This document shows, in pieces, positions 37,146 to 50,862 of a stretch of 64,000 bases of DNA; positions within the stretch are counted from its first letter, which is position 1, and each line of letters begins with the position of its first letter. This DNA is from Tetrahymena thermophila SB210. Lineage: Eukaryota; Ciliophora; Oligohymenophorea; Hymenostomatida; Tetrahymenidae. The notes under the pieces were generated by a model. It made no database searches, was not told the origin of the DNA, and saw only the letters and a program-made list of their open reading frames with translations. The stretch lies in contig NW_002476370.1 in NCBI RefSeq assembly GCF_000189635.1, positions 620,001 through 684,000 on the forward strand, read 5' to 3'. A program made the translations under genes and the position numbers.

Positions 37146-39848
37146 TCAATTTTATTAAGAGTTAGAGTTGTTTGAAGAATATGAGATAATTTATTTAAAA
37201 TAGGACATGATATATGGATTTTCTAATAAGGTTTATATCTAGAAAATTGTTAAAAGGTTTCTGCATTCGTAGATCTTTTCGAGCTGTGAATTAAAAAATT
37301 AGTACCACCCTAGCAAGAAAAGAAGAATGAAAATAAGTAGAGAGTAAACAAAAAGTAAAATGAAATAGGTTTAAGTCTTTTAAAATGTATTTTGATATTA
37401 TTCTATTACAAATTCCTTCAAAAAACCAGAAATGTAAATTATAAGCTCAAAAGAATCATCTAATGCTACGAACCCAGGTACAGGAATTGTATTATAGGAA
37501 TTAGAACCTTAATTTATATTATTATTCCATTAAATGAGAGTAGCTTATAGCTATTAAGAGTTTGTATTATTGTATATTTAAGAAAGCTAATCCACTAATC
37601 CTAAAAAGTTTTTTAAGGCAATTATATAACCCTATTCAAATATACCAGAAAACACTGTGCTGCAGATGCTCATCATATAAGGGTCGTTATATTTGGTTGT
37701 TTATTTAAGTACTTCACAAACATTTTTATCTAACAATGGATAAAAGTATTTATTGTAGTTACTTTATTAGTCTCTTTAAAAACTTTAACTAAGAGAAAGC
37801 AATGAGTATAAATTATTTATCAAAACTTAATTTTAAATAGTGAATAAGTTGGTCATATTGTAATAAATGTTGTTTGGATCCTATACTCCTTAAAATCCTT
37901 AATATTACCATCCCATAGTACCATAATGAGCTTAAAGCAGCTATCCAAGCTGCGCAGGTACAGATAATATATAGTTGAGCTCCTAAACTTGTGTTTAGCT
38001 CTCTTTTTTCAAATTATTTTTGACGACCAAGTTCACTACTGGATATGTTGCTACAATAACTAGTGATAGTAAGCAAATCAACATTGAAGAAAGACTAAAT
38101 TTGGGCAATGAGTTGGTTAATGAAATAGTTTTTCTTCCATATAGCTAAAGTTTACTAAGGCTGTGTACTGATGCCGATATTCCTTTACTCAAATTACCAC
38201 TTACTATCCCATGAGTACTTCCTTTTTTATCTACATTTATTTACAAAGTATTTAATTATGTAGAATTGATGACATTTCTTATACTAAACAATTACTTTAG
38301 TTGCTCATCTAAGTTATTTATAAGCCTTTAAAGCAGCTCTGGAGAGAAAGTAGCAAATAATTTTAAAATATTTTCTCTATTGGTAATAAACATTATATTC
38401 ATAAAATAGACAATGATAGTAACTATAAAAGAAACAACTATTATGATAGACAATGAAATATTGTAATTATTATCTATTTAATTGAAAGAATTATAGCTAA
38501 ATTACACAGCCATGCTCTAAATTGTGTCCATAGACTTTTAATATGACCTAAGATTTGCTACACTGAATACTTCTCCAATAACAGCATCATACAAACTAGA
38601 AGGAAAGATATATTTATATAAGTATCCGCACAGGATTATAAAAGAATATAGGATACTTACTGACAAAGTAACTACATTGTCGTATACATAAGGTGTAGGA
38701 TATATACTTATTTTAGCTTTTGTATTGTAAGCATATGTTAAGTAATCCATATTTTATTTATTTAAAACAAGTTGATAGAGATTATCTTTGAAATTTTAAT
38801 TCAAAGTCACTTCAATGTTTGTTAAATTTTTTTAAAGCTAGTTTAAGTAATTTTTATCAAGTTAAAAGTAATTATTTTTATACAAGAGGATTTGATTTGA
38901 GCATTTCATTAAATGACTGAATGAAGAATACATATCGTTGAACAAAGGCATATTTACCATTGAATAGTATTGATCCTAAAAATACGAATAAGATACAGCA
39001 TACAATCCGGAAGTCATTATTAATAGAAGAAGTAATCCAATATATCCTGCTATATTAGCAGTTATAAAAAGCTTAGAAAGTTTCTTCGATCTAACAACTT
39101 TGATTACGTAGAGTCTTCTTGAGGAGTTTTGAGTTTATGATGAATGAATTGAATCTTAATTTTAACCTGCAACGTTTGTCTTTTTAGATTTTTTAAAGTT
39201 ATTTGATTCTTTTGTGTTTTATATGAAATGAGAAATATCCATTATCTCTGCTTCTTCATTAACAACATCTAAGCTATTAATTTTTTGCTTGTTTTAAAAA
39301 TTCTCTGAATCATCATTAATGCTACCACTTGAGCTGTCTTCTTCCCAAATTTCTTAAGATTTGTCTGCCCCATAAAATTAGAATTGATCAAAGTTATATT
39401 TATTTAAATCAAGTAAATTTTTATCATTTGCTTGTCTATCAGGTTTTTCGTTACTCTTAAATGAAACGTGTGTTTATTTTTTCGTTGGCGAAGTTATCCT
39501 ACGAGAACTAAATAAAGATTTTCTTCTTTTGCTATCCTCTTTAATAATTTTATTACTGATGTTATTTAGCTAAGCTAAGCTGGTTATACTATTAATTTAG
39601 TTTGTTGATGAAAAGCTCATATTTGAACCACTTCCTGCAGCCTATTAAGCAACACCATTAAAGGCTATACCATCTAAGGTGCTATTAAACTTTTTATTCA
39701 AAAAAGCAGCAGTACTTGGGTTATTTAAATTGCTTGCAACATTATTACCTTAGGAATTTTATTTTAAAGATGAAGTAGGTGTTGATTAGCCTGCTTATAT
39801 CTCTTATATAGATTAAATAGAATTTTAATTGTTATTATTATTATTAAT

Positions 39849-39882
<34 letters not shown>

Positions 39883-42800
39883 CTATTATTAACTTGGGTA
39901 CTAGGAATATTTATATTATATTAGTTATTGGGAGCATTATTATAGGCAAAATGACCGGTTGCTAAAGAGCTTTAGTTGCTTAAATTTTAATAGGATCTAT
40001 TATTTTCAACAATATTGTCACCTATTTTTTCATAAAAATTGTCTTAATTAGCAAATTAGCTTTTATTATAACTATTAGAGTTTTTTTCTAAATTATTCAA
40101 GGAAATTTGCTAAGATGAAGTATTATTATAAGCTTCAATCCTACTATGATTTAAAGGTATGTGATTTTCATCAAACACTTCTAAAGAAAATAATGGATTA
40201 TTAGAACTACTCTATAAATTAATAATTGGCTTTTAAGATACTATAATTGGTTATGCCCTACCTGATAATAAGTTGTTATTTGAAATAATAAATGATGGAT
40301 TTAAATGACTTTAATCAATGGCTTCTATGTTGGCAGTATATTCTAACTTACTTTAATCTACTAATTCTTCTTTTTCTTAAATAAGATTTGAGTTTTCGTT
40401 AAATTTAGGAGATAAAGGCATCAAAGGAGATTGAGCAATTAGATTCAAATCCTTTTCATTATAAGCACCTCTTGGAGATTAATATTACAAATTTTCTAAA
40501 GAATTAGCTATGTTTTTAGCAAGCAAATTTTATTTAGGTGCTAAGAAAGTCTTTTTTTTATATGAATAAATAGCAGTGAGATCTTCGCTTTATTATTAAC
40601 TTTCTTCAATTACTTCTGACTCTTCTAAGTTTATATTGGTGGCTTATTTGTTCATTATCTATCTCTCAGAAAATACATTAATATCTTAATCTAAATCAGA
40701 AGATTCTTAGATGTTATCTTTCTCAAGCTTGCTTAAAGAGTTTTACTTGGTTTCTGGATGCAGACTTTTAGCATATTAAAGAGAATTTATATGATGATGG
40801 CTATTTGCCAAATAATCTTTAGCTTAAGTCTAAATTAAAGACAACTATTTACCCAACTATTTATTTATTTAAAACTCTGAATTTAGAGAAGACGAATGGT
40901 TTTGGTTAGCATAAGTACTATTTACAGCAGTTGTATTTGTACTTTAATTAGCCTAATTATTTTGCTACTGCTATACTTGCTTTAACAAGTAGTTATTGCC
41001 CAAATGCCTTGAAGTAATCAAGCTTTCGAATTGCATAATCGATTTTAAAAAAGTTTTATTGTATAACCTTGTATCTGTTCTTTAATTAAAAGTTGACTAG
41101 TTAGTCAATGTTGTTGATACACCTGCTTGGAATAGATTTATATAAGAAGCAACATCTATAGCTAAATTCAAATCTAAGTGAGTATTCATAAAATGCTTAG
41201 CACATTCTATCTGCATCGTTATCAGATTTGCATATTTCTATGTGTCTAGTTTTCTGAATTTTGTTATTTGAACATACTTAATACTTTGTCCTTAATTTAA
41301 TAGTTGCTCTTAAAAACTCCATTAAATTAAAATGTAACGATATCCTTTTCCTTTAAACTGTGAAAACGTCTTTTTATAATATTCTTCTAAGCTATTAGTT
41401 GTATCTATGTATTATTTTTGAATTCGAGGATTGATAATCATTAAAGTTTGTATCTCTTTTGTTGTTTTCTTTCCATTTCCCACATTTAGAAATTCTTATT
41501 ATTCATCATTTTTAGATTTCAGTAAACATCCTAAAACAGGTAAAATTTTGAGTAAATCAACTCTTTTGATGTTTTGCACTATTTCATTTAAAAATTAAAG
41601 AAATATTTTAATTAATTTAAAAAATTAACAAAAAAGTGTAAACTAATTCAATTAATTACATTTATTATTTCCGAAAGAAAATGCACAATTAAATATTTCT
41701 TCTGAAATATCAAGGATTAATCCAGAATCATCTATAATAATATACTATTTTTTTTAATCGTCTTTTTCAAGGTAAGCGCATACTCCAAAGTCGTTTAACG
41801 ATTAATACGTGCAACATCTCATATACATAGGTAGAATAAATCCTTAGAATTTAAGTGGGAAAACTAGCATCTTAGAACAAAGAATTTAGCTAAAATCGTT
41901 TGAATTTATAAATTAATGAATATAATCTTAGAAAGGCTTTTGGAAAAAACCTGGAACTATTAAGCTAGCTTTCTATTCTTAAATCTCTTTCTGAGAATAT
42001 CCTAGAATTGTTTCGAATTAACTTGAGACCTATTTCACTATAGCCATTTCACTTAAAAGAGAAATTTTTAAGGTACAAGATTCATTTTTGAAGAGGTCGA
42101 TATTCAAATCTTCTTTCTTTAAATTCCTAATTATCAATCTTTTGCTTTGCTTGATGTATTCTCTTATACTTTTATTTTCAAAATCTAACGACTGACTATA
42201 AATTAATGCTATTTCAATTAAGGTAGAGTTAGAATAATTTATATCAAACATGCGCTAAATGTACTGTTTTAAAAAATCTCTCCTCTGCTTTAATTATCTG
42301 CCTTTATTTTCTATCTATTCTATATTCAGGTAATCTTAAGACAAAAATGCATAAAATGTTCCTATTTATACATAGATAATATTGGAGTAAATACCACAAA
42401 AAAATTTTAAATTATCATAATACCTTATAAATAAACAATATCTTAAAGAAATATATGTGAACTATTTAGAAGATCATCAAATTCAATGACCAATTCTAAA
42501 TTTAGCCTTTAATTCTAAAATTCGTCCTTTGAATAATACAAAGAAAATTTTTTTTCAGACCTTTCTTTCATTTATTCATAAATGAGGCATTCAACAAACG
42601 AAGAAACACCTCCACTTTTTTGTGAGCCTAAGGTTTATTTGCTGTTATCTTGCGAGTTATTATAATTATGAAGCGAATTGTTTTTCATTTTAAGGAGCTC
42701 GTAACTTACTTTTTAAGGAATTGATTTCACATCGATTAAAAAATTAATGTAAGTGTAAATGAATTTTTTGTAATTATCTTCAACATTTTTAAACTAATTT

Positions 42801-44729
42801 ATATAATTTTCCATAATTTCCATGAGAAAAAAGTCCATGAAAGACTTTCTGTTTTTATCACCTAAGAAATTAATATCATATTGACTATCCTATTTTGATA
42901 AGATAAATAAATATATGTATTATTTTTTTTAGTATTTTTTTGCGGCTATTAATAAATAGATTTGTTTAGAAGTAGAAAGTCGTACTATTAAGAAAAAATT
43001 AAAAAAATTAATTAAAACAAATTGGTAGGTTACAGTTTAAATGGAGTGACAATAACATTTTTATTTGAAGCAAGATTAAATATGATTAAGATAGACGGTC
43101 TCATAAAAAACTCCTGTCTTATTTACCATGTAATCTTCATAGAAGTAGTCATAATTGTAATAAATGTAGCGAGTAATCTAATCAAATAGTTTTGGTGAAA
43201 ATCCCTTTTTGTTCGTTTAATTAAGAGAAATTAGATTAAACAAAATATATCTATATCTAACTGAATGAATCCTTCTTCCCAATTCGAAGCAAATTGTGAC
43301 AACGCAAACTTAAACTATTAAAAGTGAATTCATTTAAACATTGATCAGATAGATAAAGAAGATCAAGCTCATAAATATTCTATTGATGCTTAATGAAACA
43401 AATAAAACTTAAACGCTCTTAGAATAGAATGGTAAGGAAATTATAAATTCTAAAATATTTAATATGCCTGTAAGTAATAACAGTAAATTAATTAGCCATC
43501 CATTAGATCCTTAAGAAAACAGGCCAGTAATAAGAGTTTCGCTAATCATCCTAACAAAGGACCAGTTACTGTGTCGTTTTGATAAATGATTGCATAATAT
43601 AAATCTGTAATCAAAGTCATGTGTATGAAATATAAAACCTTATTTTTTATAAATAATAATGAGAAGTTGATAAAATAACGCAATCATTCTTTCTATTTCA
43701 AATGTTTTTTTACTGACTTTAATTTATAATCAAAAATAAATATTTTATGAAACTTAATATTTTTAAAATATATCCTAATCTTCATAAAGGTATTTTGAGT
43801 ATTTTCATGTTTAACAAGTTTTTGCTTAATACAAAATTAAATTGCTCAAATTTTTTTTTTTGAATATTTTCTTTATTTTATTTGCTGAATCGTTAACTTC
43901 ACTTTAAATTAAATTTGTAAGCTGACAAATACATATTCTTTATTCTTAAATATCTGATTCAAATAATTAGCTTTAAAATAAAGTATTTTCATGCATGTTT
44001 ATCAAAATTCTACTTACAATAAAATAAATATTTACCTACTATTATGGTTAAGATAAGAGAAATAGAAGCAAATGAGAATTAAATCGGGTTATCTTAAAAG
44101 TTGTCATTGAAAATAATAATAGAAGCAGAGTAGATTTAAGGAACGTAGAATATATAGCCAAATAATTATAGATATATAGATTCAAAAATCAGAAAAATTT
44201 ATATTAAAATATTTCCTTTATTATCTTTTTTGAGATTCATGATAACAGCCAAAGTTAAAAACAATAAAAACTGAAGGTTGAAAGAGAAAGAAATTATATT
44301 CATTATGTGCTAGCTTAATCTATCATCATTCTTTGTGACAATATTAATTACCTTAAGAAAGTGACTATATTCTAATATATTATAAAGATCATTTGCATAA
44401 GATTCATATTATAAATTGCTGATTTTATTCTTTAGATCGCTTGTGAAGCTTAATATTTACATTTGTAAAAAATTAATGAATAAAAGTATAAGTGATAGCC
44501 ACAGCGGCTTATTAATCTTGTATAAGACTTTATGGAAATATTAAGTATATGTCTCAAACAAACGCTCAGACAAGTTAAAATCACAACTCCTTCTACTCTA
44601 ATCAATTTACTATTGCTTAAATTAACCTTTTAATTATCCAAGCTGATCCTTCAATTAAATTGTTGTTGATTGCTGATCTTTATTTAAATTTAAATCTTCA
44701 TTTTATTTTCTTTTGCTTTAATCTTTCAT
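37146..44729 (-). CDS. Large PAS multi-spanning membrane protein (TmcB-like), 2299 aa
   Basis: Five exons: 44729-44036, 43638-43034, 42889-42424, 42361-41660, 41578-37146. All phases close over 2300 codons. N-terminal region: about seven hydrophobic helices (residues 75-370), then NYDYFYEDYM and a Cys cluster (CFKQKCYCHS). A helical region of about 300 residues follows, as in TmcB-type proteins, then a PAS-like fold (about 685-790) containing QFETILGYSQKEI. Residues 900-1650 are low-complexity Asn/Ser/Gln, with a poly-Asn run encoded at about 39830-39895. Five more helices (about 1660, 1790, 1870, 1995, 2235) end the protein. Two paralogues lie downstream in the window. A sensory or regulatory membrane role is inferred from the PAS domain; no ligand is known. 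Confidence 0.87.
39830..39895 (-). repeat. (AAT/AAC)n coding repeat, poly-Asn tract
   Basis: On the plus strand this reads as a nearly pure TTA/ATT run. On the coding strand it gives about 20 Asn residues inside the cytosolic low-complexity region of the large PAS protein. It is expected to vary in length between strains. Confidence 0.8.
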
Positions 44730-45540
44730 TTGCTAATTATTGATTTAGTGCTTAATATTGAAGAATATCAAAAATAGTTTCTTAAAGTCTTTGTTTGATA
44801 TTATCAAAATATTGGTATATCGAAAACCCAATTTACACACACAAAAAAGATAAATCAAAACAAACCATATCAAAACGAAAGTAAAATTTTATATTCTTAA
44901 ACTAAATTTTAAAATGTGAATAATAATTTAGAAGAAATAACTTGCTTATTTTGACAGTAAAGTAACAATTTAATAAATTAAAGCAAAATTTTCATTGATA
45001 TTTAGTAAATAATTTTCATAACTACAATTTAGCTGTTTTGTTACTGAGTTTAATAGAGATTAATTTATTATAAATACAATTTTTTCAAAATTATCTCAAA
45101 AATTAACTTGCAAGCAAAAAGAACATTGTTTGTTTATTTAATTTTTACAGGTATGTTTGAAAGAAAAGAGCTATAAATCAATATATATCTGAATTCTTGC
45201 TTAATTTTCCATAAACTCTATTTTGATTATTGTAAATGAATTTGTTTAGGCTCTCAATAGCCACATTCTAGCAATTAAACAAATATATCAATTAATAAAC
45301 AAAAATCTTCTTACAAAAATTTTAATTTATCTTATGAATTTAATGACAGTAGCTTTAATTTACAGTAATAAAATAAACAAAAAAGCACTTTGAAACATTT
45401 TCTTATAATATGTGATTACATTATTTTTTAAAAATATAATTTTTATAGAATTTAAATTAAAGTATAAAATAATTTTTAATATTAGATTTTTTTAAAATAA
45501 AAATTCAGTTTTCCAAAATTTTTTTGATAATATTTATTTT
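44730..45540. other. Intergenic, no gene seen
   Basis: AT-rich spacer between the PAS gene's start and the end of the methyltransferase gene. No feature recognised. Confidence 0.6.
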
Positions 45541-46242
45541 TCATTTCTACGTTCCAAGCTACTTTTATATGCTCGTTAATGGTACGTACGATACTCCAAA
45601 TAATCTAGTCTATGTTATTTTACCTTATAAATCTTTATCAATAGCTAAAAACTCTTATTCACCACCATGTTTACCTACTGGTATCAGCATTCTTCCTCCG
45701 AAATTTAATTACTGAAGCAAAGCCTCTGGTATTTTTTCTGCTGCAGCTCCAACATGGATAGCATCATATGGAGCAAGCTGCTAATAACCTTCCCTACCAT
45801 CTCCAGTTACTAAAATAATTTATTTTTTATCTAATTCTTAGCTAAAGGACTTTCTAATATTACGATCTGAAAGCTGGACCAAGTCTTTAACATGGTCTAT
45901 CCCTACAATAGTACTCTATTATTAAAATTAAACAGGTATCATCTTAAGAAATGCAGGACAAAGATATCCTGTTCCACAGCCAATATCCAAGACTCTAACA
46001 GGTTTACCAGAAATCAGATGTCTTTATAAATATGACAAACTAAAAGCGTGCATATGAGGAGCAGAGATAGTGACATTATATCCAATTTATTGAGGAATGT
46101 CTAAATATGGATCTTTATTTATAAAATCAGATCTATCGACTGAAAGCATAGCTAATTCTACTTCTTATGTTTTAATGGTACCTCTTTAAATTAGTTCCTC
46201 AACTAATTCCTTTTGGCTTTTATTATGTCTCTTATTGCTCAT
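45541..46242 (-). CDS. PCMT1: Protein-L-isoaspartate O-methyltransferase, 233 aa
   Basis: One exon, ATG at 46242, TGA at 45541-45543. PIMT transfers a methyl group from SAM to isoaspartyl residues in damaged proteins, starting their repair. The sequence shows MLSVDRSDFI near the N-terminus, then IGYNVTISAPHMHAF (the family's substrate-side box, about residues 64-78), SAM motif I VRVLDIGCGTGYL (about residues 94-106), STIVGIDHVKDLVQLS, VTGDGREGY, YDAIHVGAAAEKIPEALL and LNFGGRMLIPVG. All hallmark residues are present and the length is that of the eukaryotic cytosolic enzyme (about 227). The C-terminal segment GVSYVPLTS is also typical. No targeting signal is seen. Confidence 0.95.
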
Positions 46243-47220
46243 GATGAAGTTTTTCTGAAGTAAAAAAACTAGTTAATTTTATAAAGTATTACTTCTCTTA
46301 ATTTTTTGTGATAAAGTAATCAATTTCATGTTAAACTTTATTGATATTTAAAATTTTTAGCTTACTTTCTGATGTTTATTTGAAAAAATAAATTTTATTC
46401 TATATATTATTAATTTTGCTATAAAAAAATCACCATTTACTTTCTAGTCAAATTAGTCAAATAATATATTCTATCTTTTTCTAATAGCATTTATTGATTT
46501 GCAAATTGTTGATGATAAAATTAAATATTAAAAATATCCATATTAAAATTCATCTAAAATTCTTAAAAGATAAATACTCAATTCCTTTCTAATTTTATAA
46601 TTAATTGATTTAATACTTTTATAAAATAAAAAAAACCAACTAAAAAATATTAGCACTGTAAGATTATATCATTTGTTTTTTTTTGAAAATTAAAAATTTT
46701 GATTATTTTAAGAACTTTTTTTTCGAATTTAGTGCAAATTCAAAAAATACATGAAAAACATTTTAGTTACGATAAACAGTATAGAAATGCTTAATAAATA
46801 TTAAAAAATAAAAATATTTACTTTTATAAGTTAGGAAAAAAATTTATTTATATAAAAATATATAATGAATACACTTACAAAATAATTAATTACAGAAAGT
46901 TTATATATAAATTGAGAAATAAAAATATAGTTAATTTAATGAAAATTATTTTAAGGATTGATTGATTTTGTTTTGATTTTAATTAGTTTATAGTTTTATT
47001 TTAACTCTTATTAATTATAATTATATGCTTGTAATGAAAAGCTAATTCAGTCTTCTATTATATATAATTCAATAGAACTTAAATTTGTTTTATATACAAA
47101 GTAAAAAGTTTAATAATTCAATAATTATCCATGTTTTTTTTATCAAATAAATTTTCTTAATTTTTTTGGTGGTAAATATTTAACTATTATAAATATAATA
47201 TAAATTGGTTATTAGATTTA
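46243..47220. other. Intergenic, no gene seen
   Basis: Nearly 1 kb of AT-rich spacer between two minus-strand genes; no feature recognised. Confidence 0.6.
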
Positions 47221-49401
47221 TCAACTAAGTGCTAGATTGGCTAGTGCATCAGCTTCAGTGTTAAGCTCTTTTTTTACTTAAACGTAGTCCTTAAAATGGA
47301 AAAGCTCATCTAAAATTTTAGCTAGATTATAGTATTCTCTGAGCTGTTAGCTTCTGCATTAGTAAACACCTAACATGTGTTTTATCACAACTTCAGAGTC
47401 ACCTTAAATTGTAAGCTGCTTAATACCTAGCTTATAGCAAGTATACATTCCATAGATTAAAGCTAGATACTCAGATTAATTGATAGTTTTTGTTCCTACT
47501 TCTACTGAATACTCAAGTAATTTATTCTCAGTGTATAAATCTTTGATGATAAAGCCAGCTCCAGATCTTCCAGGGTTTCCTTTTGATGTTCCATCAAATT
47601 CGAGCTAACACTAAGAATAAAAGTTTATTTTGTCTTTGATTGCATCAATATTAGCAGGTTAGTTTTGATAAAATTATGTTAATTCTTCATACTCTGAATT
47701 ATCTTTGAAAGGGTCAATATGTTCTTACTTGATTAGTTTAGTTTAATTTAAAGTTTCCTAATCTATTTTCTCAATAGTAAAAAAAAGCATTCTATCAAGT
47801 TCTTATTCAATCTAGCTTAGTTTCTATTTGCTAGCAGCTTAAGGGTTGTAGCTTAGTTAATTCTTTTCAAAAAAGGAATTTAGTTGCTGTATTTTTGCAA
47901 AGTAGCTCTTTAAGTTTTCTTCTACTTAGTTATTATTTTGGTTGAAAGTATTTGCCAAAAATGCATAACTGAAATCTTATTCTTTCATTTATATTTGTTG
48001 TAGGAATTTATTCTTCATGGCCTCAATTTTAGTGCATACTGACATTTTAATGTCATTTAAAGTTCTAAGATAAACACATATCTTTTGAATGTTTTCGTTT
48101 TGCTTAATCAACTCAGAGAGAGCTCCATTTTAAAAAAAGTCTGTAGCTGTCTATTCTTATTATTGCAAAGATTCATCAGATGAAACAAAATCTATTTTGT
48201 CATTTTTCATTTAATTTCTTTAGAGACTTCTTTCATTACTTAATTTATCTTTTTTTGAAAAATATTTATCACTAGAACTGGAATCAGATATAGTATGATA
48301 TTATTCTTTAGTTTCTTACTCTTAAAGCATGTGGTTCTACTAATAATTATGGTTAAAGCTTGGCATATAAGAAGAACGAGTAGGAGGATAGTAAGGAGGC
48401 ATATTGTTAAAATTATGTTACTGGTTATAGAGGTGAGAAAAAGGCGCATTTACCTAATTTGGTGGGTACCCTTAAGGATGTGGATGAGGATAAGTCATTT
48501 AGTGGCCTGGATTAAAATTAGTGCTAAATTAGAAAGGATTTTCATAAGGATTATGAGGAGGATAGAAGGGATATTATGGATAATAATTAGTTGTATTAGA
48601 AATCACATCCATCATACTCTTCTCAACAGGTTAGATGCTTGGAGATACTGTGGAAGCTTAACTTAGTAACTGATTTATGTTTTTTTAGGAACTACTACCT
48701 TTTTGTCTGGAAATTTGTGACAACATATCTGTCCCAAAAACTTTAGTTTGAGCAGACTCTTTAGAATATTTCTTTCCATTTTGAGGTAAAGCATTAGTGT
48801 TTTTCAAATGAGAATTACCACCATTCTCAATTTTACAGTTTGTATAATCATCATCCATATTTTCTTCTTTAATTACAAACACATCTCTAAATTCTTATTT
48901 TCTACTTTGTGTATTATTGTTAAGTTGTATTTATTTTTCTGGCTTATCAAGAGAAATGCTAGATTTTTTCTTTTTTTGCTTGATTTGACCCTAGTCAAGT
49001 ATTTCTTCTTCTATGTTAGATGTTGAATTGAATTCTTTTACTTTGCTAAAACTATTTTTAACACTACTTCTTTTTACGTTTTAATCTGAAGGCTCCTATG
49101 AGCTGGAGTTTATTTTTAAGTTAGCTAGATTATTTAACATAAAAGGAGATCCATTGAATTCGCTATTTACCTTAAGTGGACTGACTCCCTGCTTATTATT
49201 TTTGTTGCTGTCTATAGAGCTATTGATATTCTCTTGGCAATCCAAGTTTTTTTTATCACTTAAGTTATCAAGCTAAACAATCTATTCAGAATGGAGACTA
49301 TGATCAGGAAGGCACTTATAGCACATCATTCTTTACTTTTTGCAATCAATAGATAAACAAACTTAAAGAGCAGGTAATTTATGTTTTGGGCAAATTTTCA
49401 T
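47221..49401 (-). CDS. B-box zinc finger - RNase H fusion protein, 726 aa
   Basis: Uninterrupted 727-codon frame, ATG at 49401, TGA at 47221-47223. Residues 4-42 form a B-box-type zinc site: CPKHKLPALQVC (C-x2-H-x7-C), then CKKQRMMCYKC and HSLH. Residues 50-430 are Ser/Asn/Pro/Tyr-rich, with a Pro-Tyr-His stretch (PPHNPYENPF, YPHPHPQGYPPN). A helical part follows (440-590). The last ~130 residues are an RNase HI-like domain with the four acidic residues in place: FDGTSKGNPGRSGAG (Asp), SEYLAL (Glu), GDSEVV (Asp), NTEADALANLA (Asp). RNase HI cuts RNA in RNA-DNA hybrids. The combination is unusual. The true start may be further upstream: from about 49797 to 49657 a coding-looking frame could splice (GTGAGT...GATAG, 49656-49447) in phase into residues before this ATG. 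Confidence 0.85.
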
Positions 49402-50862
49402 TTATGCTAACTAATAGTGTTTTTACAACCTAATTTTATAATAGAGCTATCAAATATTAGAAACTAGATGTAGATATCGAATATAGTTTTCAGTTTTTTG
49501 TTAGCTTTTAATTTTTTTAGCTAGATTGATAAATTCCTTTAATTAAGCTTTTCTAGTTTTTTCAAAAGATTTATAAAATAAATAATTGTTAATAAATTAA
49601 TAATTTAATTTTTGTTTTTAATGACTAATGCAAAACCAATAGAATTAATTACTCACTTTTAATAGATATCTCTATCTTAGCTCACATTATTTGTATTATG
49701 AATATTATAGCTAAGCTAAATAGTGTTGCTTAAATTCTTATTCTTATTTGTTTGCTAAAAAATTTTGAAGTCTTTCCAAAAAAGAATTAAAGTTATTTTA
49801 ATTTAGAGAAACAAAAAAAAAATAATTTAAAAGTTTAATGCTTATATTAATTATTTTTTAAGGATATTTAATTTAATCTGAAAGACTTATTATATTCTAA
49901 TTAAATAATTTAATCTTTTTTGTATTAAGAAATAGTTTATAAAAATATTTTATTTTATTAAGTAAATCAAACTTTATACTGATTTTTAAATTAATACAAT
50001 AAAGTACTAAAATTAGTTATTTATTTGCTTTTTATCAAAATAATTTTAATGAAACAAATAAATCAATTTTATTAGAAGAAGAAAAAAATTTATTTGATAA
50101 ACTTAAATATTTTTTTGGCATTAAAAATTTTTTTTTTTCTTGATAAATAAATTTAAATTAATAAGTCTTTTAATTTGTAAATGTTATTTTAAGAGTTCAT
50201 TTTATTTGAATTTGAATTAATAATTGTAAATAATGGTATGTAATAAATTATTTTTTATTGATTTTTATTGCATCTATTGTTAATTGGTAAAAAATAATTT
50301 ATAATAGGTTGAAATAAGATACTTACTTTTCTATTTTTTTTATTTTGTTACTTCTTTAATTTTTCTTTAAAAATTAAAAAAAATAAAAATCAAGATAAGT
50401 ACGACTATATTGAAAAAAATGTAACAATACTTAAAAATAAATTTGAAAAAGCAAGAACTCAAAAATTAAAATTTTGATTAACACTTTTTGTGTAAGTTTT
50501 AAATATTTAAAAACTGTAAATGTTGTAACTTTAAAATATTCTCTAAAATGTTGTATAAAATTAAATGTGTAATTTAAATTATTTGTATAGTAATAAAAAT
50601 AAGTCAAAATACTGAACAAAAATATTGCTTTAAACGTGATTTAATTAATTTCTCTCTTTTTAAAATATATGATAAATTTAGCATTATATACGCAAGGTTA
50701 ACTTTGTTAAATAGAGCCTTAAAATCAGCTTAGAAAGCTTAAACTGGAATAATGAATAGTTTAACTTGAATAAATTAGAAACCTTAAATATAATATTTAA
50801 TTAAAAATCTAAAGCTAAAGTAAAAATATATCAAACAAATAATAATAAAACAAACTCAATAA
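49402..50862. other. Divergent intergenic region with a possible 5' exon
   Basis: 49657-49797 (minus) may encode an N-terminal helical extension of the B-box/RNase H protein. No ATG was found for it. The rest, to 50862, is AT-rich with no feature and should include the promoter of the next plus-strand PAS gene. Confidence 0.45.

Noticed and set aside
39830..39895. TTA/ATT run as a regulatory or mobile-element signal
   Set aside because: It lies inside the open PAS frame and simply encodes poly-Asn.
41579..43033. Splitting the large minus PAS gene into two genes at its internal introns
   Set aside because: All four intron junctions restore phase and join recognisable parts of the same domain order seen in the two paralogues.
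48295..48666. Arg/Ile-rich plus-strand frame of 123 codons
   Set aside because: Antisense shadow of the Pro/Tyr-rich middle of the B-box/RNase H gene.
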